Below are positions 22,086-23,767 of a stretch of 23,767 bases of DNA, one piece after another (the first letter of the stretch is position 1; each line of letters opens with the position of its first letter). The notes beneath the pieces were generated by a model. That model saw only the letters and a list, made by a program, of their open reading frames with translations, did not search any database and was not told the DNA's origin. This stretch comes from JAGLTN01 sp035403325 (GTDB lineage: Bacteria > Planctomycetota > Phycisphaerae > Sedimentisphaerales > Anaerobacaceae). Both the position numbers and the translations under genes were made by a program. The stretch lies in contig CAZBKA010000038.1 in the NCBI GenBank assembly GCA_964492365.1, positions 1 to 23,767 on the forward strand, in the 5' to 3' direction.

Positions 22086-22358
22086 TTATTGAGATAGAAT
22101 CAGGTGTTTAGCCTCTTGCTTAATGCGGGCAATGCGATAGGGATTAAAATTATACAAAGGACAGCTGATAACATTGCAGTCTGCCGCCTCTGTTCTTTGA
22201 AACGCACAGCAGTCCAGGCACTTAATTCGTATAGCAATCGACCTCTGTTTTGTTTTGAATGCTTTAAGATATTGCTTTTGCGTTGATGGGTGTTCATTCT
22301 TGATATAATTTTTGCGGTATTCGTCGTTAGCTTCCATATGCACTTTCTGTTTAATCAA
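22086..22358 (-). CDS. Small Cys-rich protein, mobile-element type
   Basis: 90 residues from a TTG at 22358 that has AAGGA at good spacing; an ATG at 22337 is the alternative. The N-terminal half is basic and helical. The second half holds KCLDCCAFQ (Cys47, 50, 51) and DCNVISCPLY, a set of five Cys that could bind zinc or another metal, followed by an Arg/Tyr-rich NPYRIAR. Short proteins with a KCLDCC...CPLY pattern occur, as I recall, in prophages and integrated elements, but I cannot name the family. After its TAA the same frame stays open for 19 codons (TLYDAIGGKEKGKWVHWHG) to a second stop at 22026. Same strand as the next gene upstream, 66 bases apart. Confidence 0.55.
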   Translation of the reverse strand: MIKQKVHMEANDEYRKNYIKNEHPSTQKQYLKAFKTKQRSIAIRIKCLDCCAFQRTEAADCNVISCPLYNFNPYRIARIKQEAKHLILSQ

Positions 22359-22424
22359 ATCCTATCCTTACGAAACTCCAGGTTAGCTTTGAAATCTTTG
22401 GGAACAAGATCGTAGTAACTTATA

Positions 22425-22799
22425 TCACTGCTCATTTGCTTTGTTCCTTGCCCGTTGAAGAAAACTCCATGCCCCGGCACTTGGCGCATCTTCGTGTTTG
22501 ACATCTGCAATGTCGATGTGGTCAAAGACCCATTGCACAACAGCTCTCGCTGTAACGGACGGCTTATCGGCAAAGACATCCATGCAAATAATATCATCAT
22601 CAGGCACAACAGAATCATCATCACAATTATCCTCAGCCACTTCTGCTCGGTAAGATTCGGGGCCAAACTTCTGGCGAGCTTCATACCATGCATCTTTAGC
22701 AGGCATCCCGTCTGCTTTAAGTTTTTCACGATACCCAATAAATTCATTCCAGCGTCCTTCTTGTTTTAACCTTGTCTTTAATTGTTCTTTGCTTTCCAT
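22425..22799 (-). CDS. Hypothetical acidic protein, phage/mobile-element type
   Basis: 124 residues from the ATG at 22799. The frame can extend to a GTG at 22835, but neither start has a clear ribosome site. The N-terminal half is charged and helical (KEQLKTRLKQEGRWNEF, then YREKLKADGMPAKDAWYEAR), followed by an acidic stretch DNCDDDSVVPDDDI (about 68-81) and an amphipathic C-terminus with AVVQWVFDHIDI. The periodicity and hydrophobic spacing look like a true protein; an overlapping frame at 22355-22747 looks like a shadow. No family recognised. Its neighbours, the Cys-rich small protein and a serine recombinase, suggest a mobile-element cargo or DNA-packaging/replication accessory gene. Confidence 0.55.
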   Translation of the reverse strand: MESKEQLKTRLKQEGRWNEFIGYREKLKADGMPAKDAWYEARQKFGPESYRAEVAEDNCDDDSVVPDDDIICMDVFADKPSVTARAVVQWVFDHIDIADVKHEDAPSAGAWSFLQRARNKANEQ

Positions 22800-22835
22800 A
22801 ATGATATTTTTTACGGCACGAAAATTTTTGTCCAC

Positions 22836-23205
22836 CCATCATAAAAAAACTCAAAAATTATCATCTCGGCTTTCGGGCTAAGTAAGGAGGTAATCGAAAA
22901 AGGGGGCGGGGGTGTGGTTCGGATTTGCGGCGAATAGGAGTCCCACTATTTTTTTATTGACCTGCTTTGGCCTTAAAAAGTTTCTGAATCTTTTTTACCT
23001 GCCCTTTATCAGGTGACAACAGAGGACAACAGCCGGTGTAGTGGGCACGCACCACACCAAAGCACTTGATTTTGACGGTCATTTTGAAAATTAAAACTGA
23101 TATTGTCTCGCGGGCGGGCGAAGAACGATCTGCCTCTTTGAGTTATCTTGCGACCTTACCAAAATATGCTATTCTAAAAAAGACCCAGAATATTTACTTT
23201 TAGTA
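22836..23205. other. Intergenic stretch with little recognisable content
   Basis: About 370 bases without a long gene. It contains a G-rich run near 22901-22916 (five G, C, five G, then TGTGG), GGAGG at 22886-22890 with no credible frame after it, and one short minus-strand frame (22954-23082, listed separately). No tRNA, CRISPR or clear terminator was seen. It separates minus-strand small genes from the plus-strand recombinase and may carry their divergent control region or an attachment or replication site. Confidence 0.4.
22954..23082 (-). CDS. Possible 42-residue Cys-containing microprotein
   Basis: ATG at 23082 to TAA at 22954-22956. It begins MTVKIKCFGVVRAHYTGCCP and goes on with a lysine-rich helix (KGQVKKIQKLFKAKAGQ). 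Three Cys and a basic amphipathic tail look protein-like, and the frame has more balanced composition than its AT-rich flanks. There is no Shine-Dalgarno sequence before the ATG. I do not recognise it; it may be chance. Confidence 0.3.
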   Translation of the reverse strand: MTVKIKCFGVVRAHYTGCCPLLSPDKGQVKKIQKLFKAKAGQ

Positions 23206-23234
23206 TTGCCTCTCTCGCTGCGTTATGTTACACT
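23206..23234 (+). promoter_or_regulatory. Promoter of the serine recombinase, likely leaderless
   Basis: TTGCCT (23206-23211), 17 bases, TACACT (23229-23234). The expected transcription start, about seven bases after the -10, falls on the A of the recombinase ATG (23241). No ribosome site precedes this ATG, which fits a leaderless message. Confidence 0.5.
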
Positions 23235-23240
23235 CTAAGC

Positions 23241-23767
23241 ATGAATCGAATAAATTCACATCAAGAACAGATCACAAAAAAAGCTGTTATCTATGCAAGG
23301 TTTTCACCAAGAAGAAATTCCGATACTTGTGAGTCAATCGAAACTCAATTTGACCTTTGCAAAGACTATTGCAATAAGAACAATTATCAAATCGTCTCTC
23401 AATTCAGCGACAAAGCACTATCAGGCTCGGAAGAAGACAGACCTGCTCTATGGTCAGCCATTGAAGAATTAAAGCGGGGCTATGTTTTAATTGTTTACCG
23501 CCTGGATCGTCTGGCAAGAAGTGTTTATCTAAGTGACATCATCGAGCGGGCAGTCAATAAAAAAGGTGCTTGTGTTGTCAGCATCTGCGGTGAAGGGACA
23601 TGGGCCGATGGCGATGAGGATTGGCTTGTACGAAAGATACTTCAGACTCTGGCAGAATATGAACGCAAGGTTATAGCAGCAAGAACTAAAGCCGCTATGC
23701 TTCGTCATCAGGCTAATGGCAGACGTATGAGTAAAGAGCCGCCATTTGGTTTTGCTGTTGATCCTGA
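23241..23767 (+). CDS. Serine recombinase (resolvase/integrase), 3' truncated by window end
   Basis: The first 175 residues are present and the frame is still open at the window edge. The catalytic domain is clear: VIYARFSPR with Arg20 and nucleophile Ser22, then SIETQFDLCKDY, FSDKALSGSEEDRPAL, IVYRLDRLARSV with the conserved Arg pair, and LAEYERKVIAARTKAAM as the long helix E. The following GRRMSKEPPFGFAVD is the start of a recombinase domain as in large serine recombinases or multi-domain resolvases, so the full protein is longer than a simple 180-residue resolvase. It would catalyse integration, excision or inversion, and marks the margin of a mobile element that probably includes the small genes at 22086-22799 or extends to the right. 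Confidence 0.9.
   Translation, partial: MNRINSHQEQITKKAVIYARFSPRRNSDTCESIETQFDLCKDYCNKNNYQIVSQFSDKALSGSEEDRPALWSAIEELKRGYVLIVYRLDRLARSVYLSDIIERAVNKKGACVVSICGEGTWADGDEDWLVRKILQTLAEYERKVIAARTKAAMLRHQANGRRMSKEPPFGFAVDP

Noticed and set aside
22355..22747. A 130-codon minus-strand frame overlapping the acidic hypothetical gene
   Set aside because: The other frame (22425-22799) has coherent helical periodicity; this one has a Met/Ile/Leu-rich run typical of frame-shifted reading through acidic codons.
22880..23160. tRNA or other structured RNA in the intergenic stretch
   Set aside because: No acceptor/T-arm pattern or matching stems were found around the G-rich and GGTTCGG-like bases.

Overview
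This window comes from a Gram-negative, moderately AT-rich bacterial chromosome. I lean towards the Planctomycetota (Phycisphaerae-like), because of the carbamoyltransferase/SxtJ/DUF5989/SGNH cassette, the style of the radical SAM remnant, and the mix of IS630, IS30 and IS66 elements. That assignment is an inference from general familiarity; no marker gene here proves it.

Layout. (1) 1-104 is the 3' tail of an IS630-type element carrying a nonsense codon; a second, 5'-truncated copy lies at 15391-15951 in the same orientation. (2) 204-3245, plus strand: an ArnT-like GT-C glycosyltransferase, an isoprenylcysteine/phospholipid methyltransferase-like protein and a four-repeat COG4705-type membrane protein. 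(3) 3319-4459: an IS30 transposase with a hairpin in front of its start codon, followed by a 3' gene fragment resembling an aconitase/LeuD tail. (4) 4537-9750, plus strand: a YejM/PbgA-like membrane sulfatase-fold protein, a LAB_N membrane protein, a second GT-C protein and an MFS transporter. (5) 15273-9763, minus strand: an acidic triple-PepSY periplasmic protein, an OmpR-type response regulator, a histidine kinase, a YdjC/ChbG/NaxD-type deacetylase, a polyprenyl-phosphate GT2 glycosyltransferase and a tyrosine-phosphatase-like protein lacking its catalytic Cys. (6) 19992-16053, minus strand: carbamoyltransferase, SxtJ, DUF5989 and SGNH hydrolase, with its own sigma70-like promoter. (7) 20125-21741: an IS66 element with 12-bp perfect terminal repeats and an internal stop, abutting a broken radical SAM gene. 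(8) 22086-23767: small accessory genes and a serine recombinase running off the window end, probably the edge of another mobile element.

How it may work together. GT2, YdjC-type deacetylase, GT-C transferase and LAB_N are the parts expected for making a polyprenyl-phosphate amino sugar and moving it onto lipid A, as in the Francisella FlmF2/NaxD/FlmK route and the enterobacterial Arn route. The neighbouring two-component system and acidic PepSY protein suggest a cation- or peptide-responsive envelope regulon. Two perfect matches to the PmrA-type half-site arrangement YTTAAK-N5-YTTAAK sit in front of the two transcription units that would carry such genes (121-137 and 12200-12216). I regard this putative PmrAB-like, IS-flanked lipid A remodelling island as the main discovery; the carbamoyltransferase cassette is the second.
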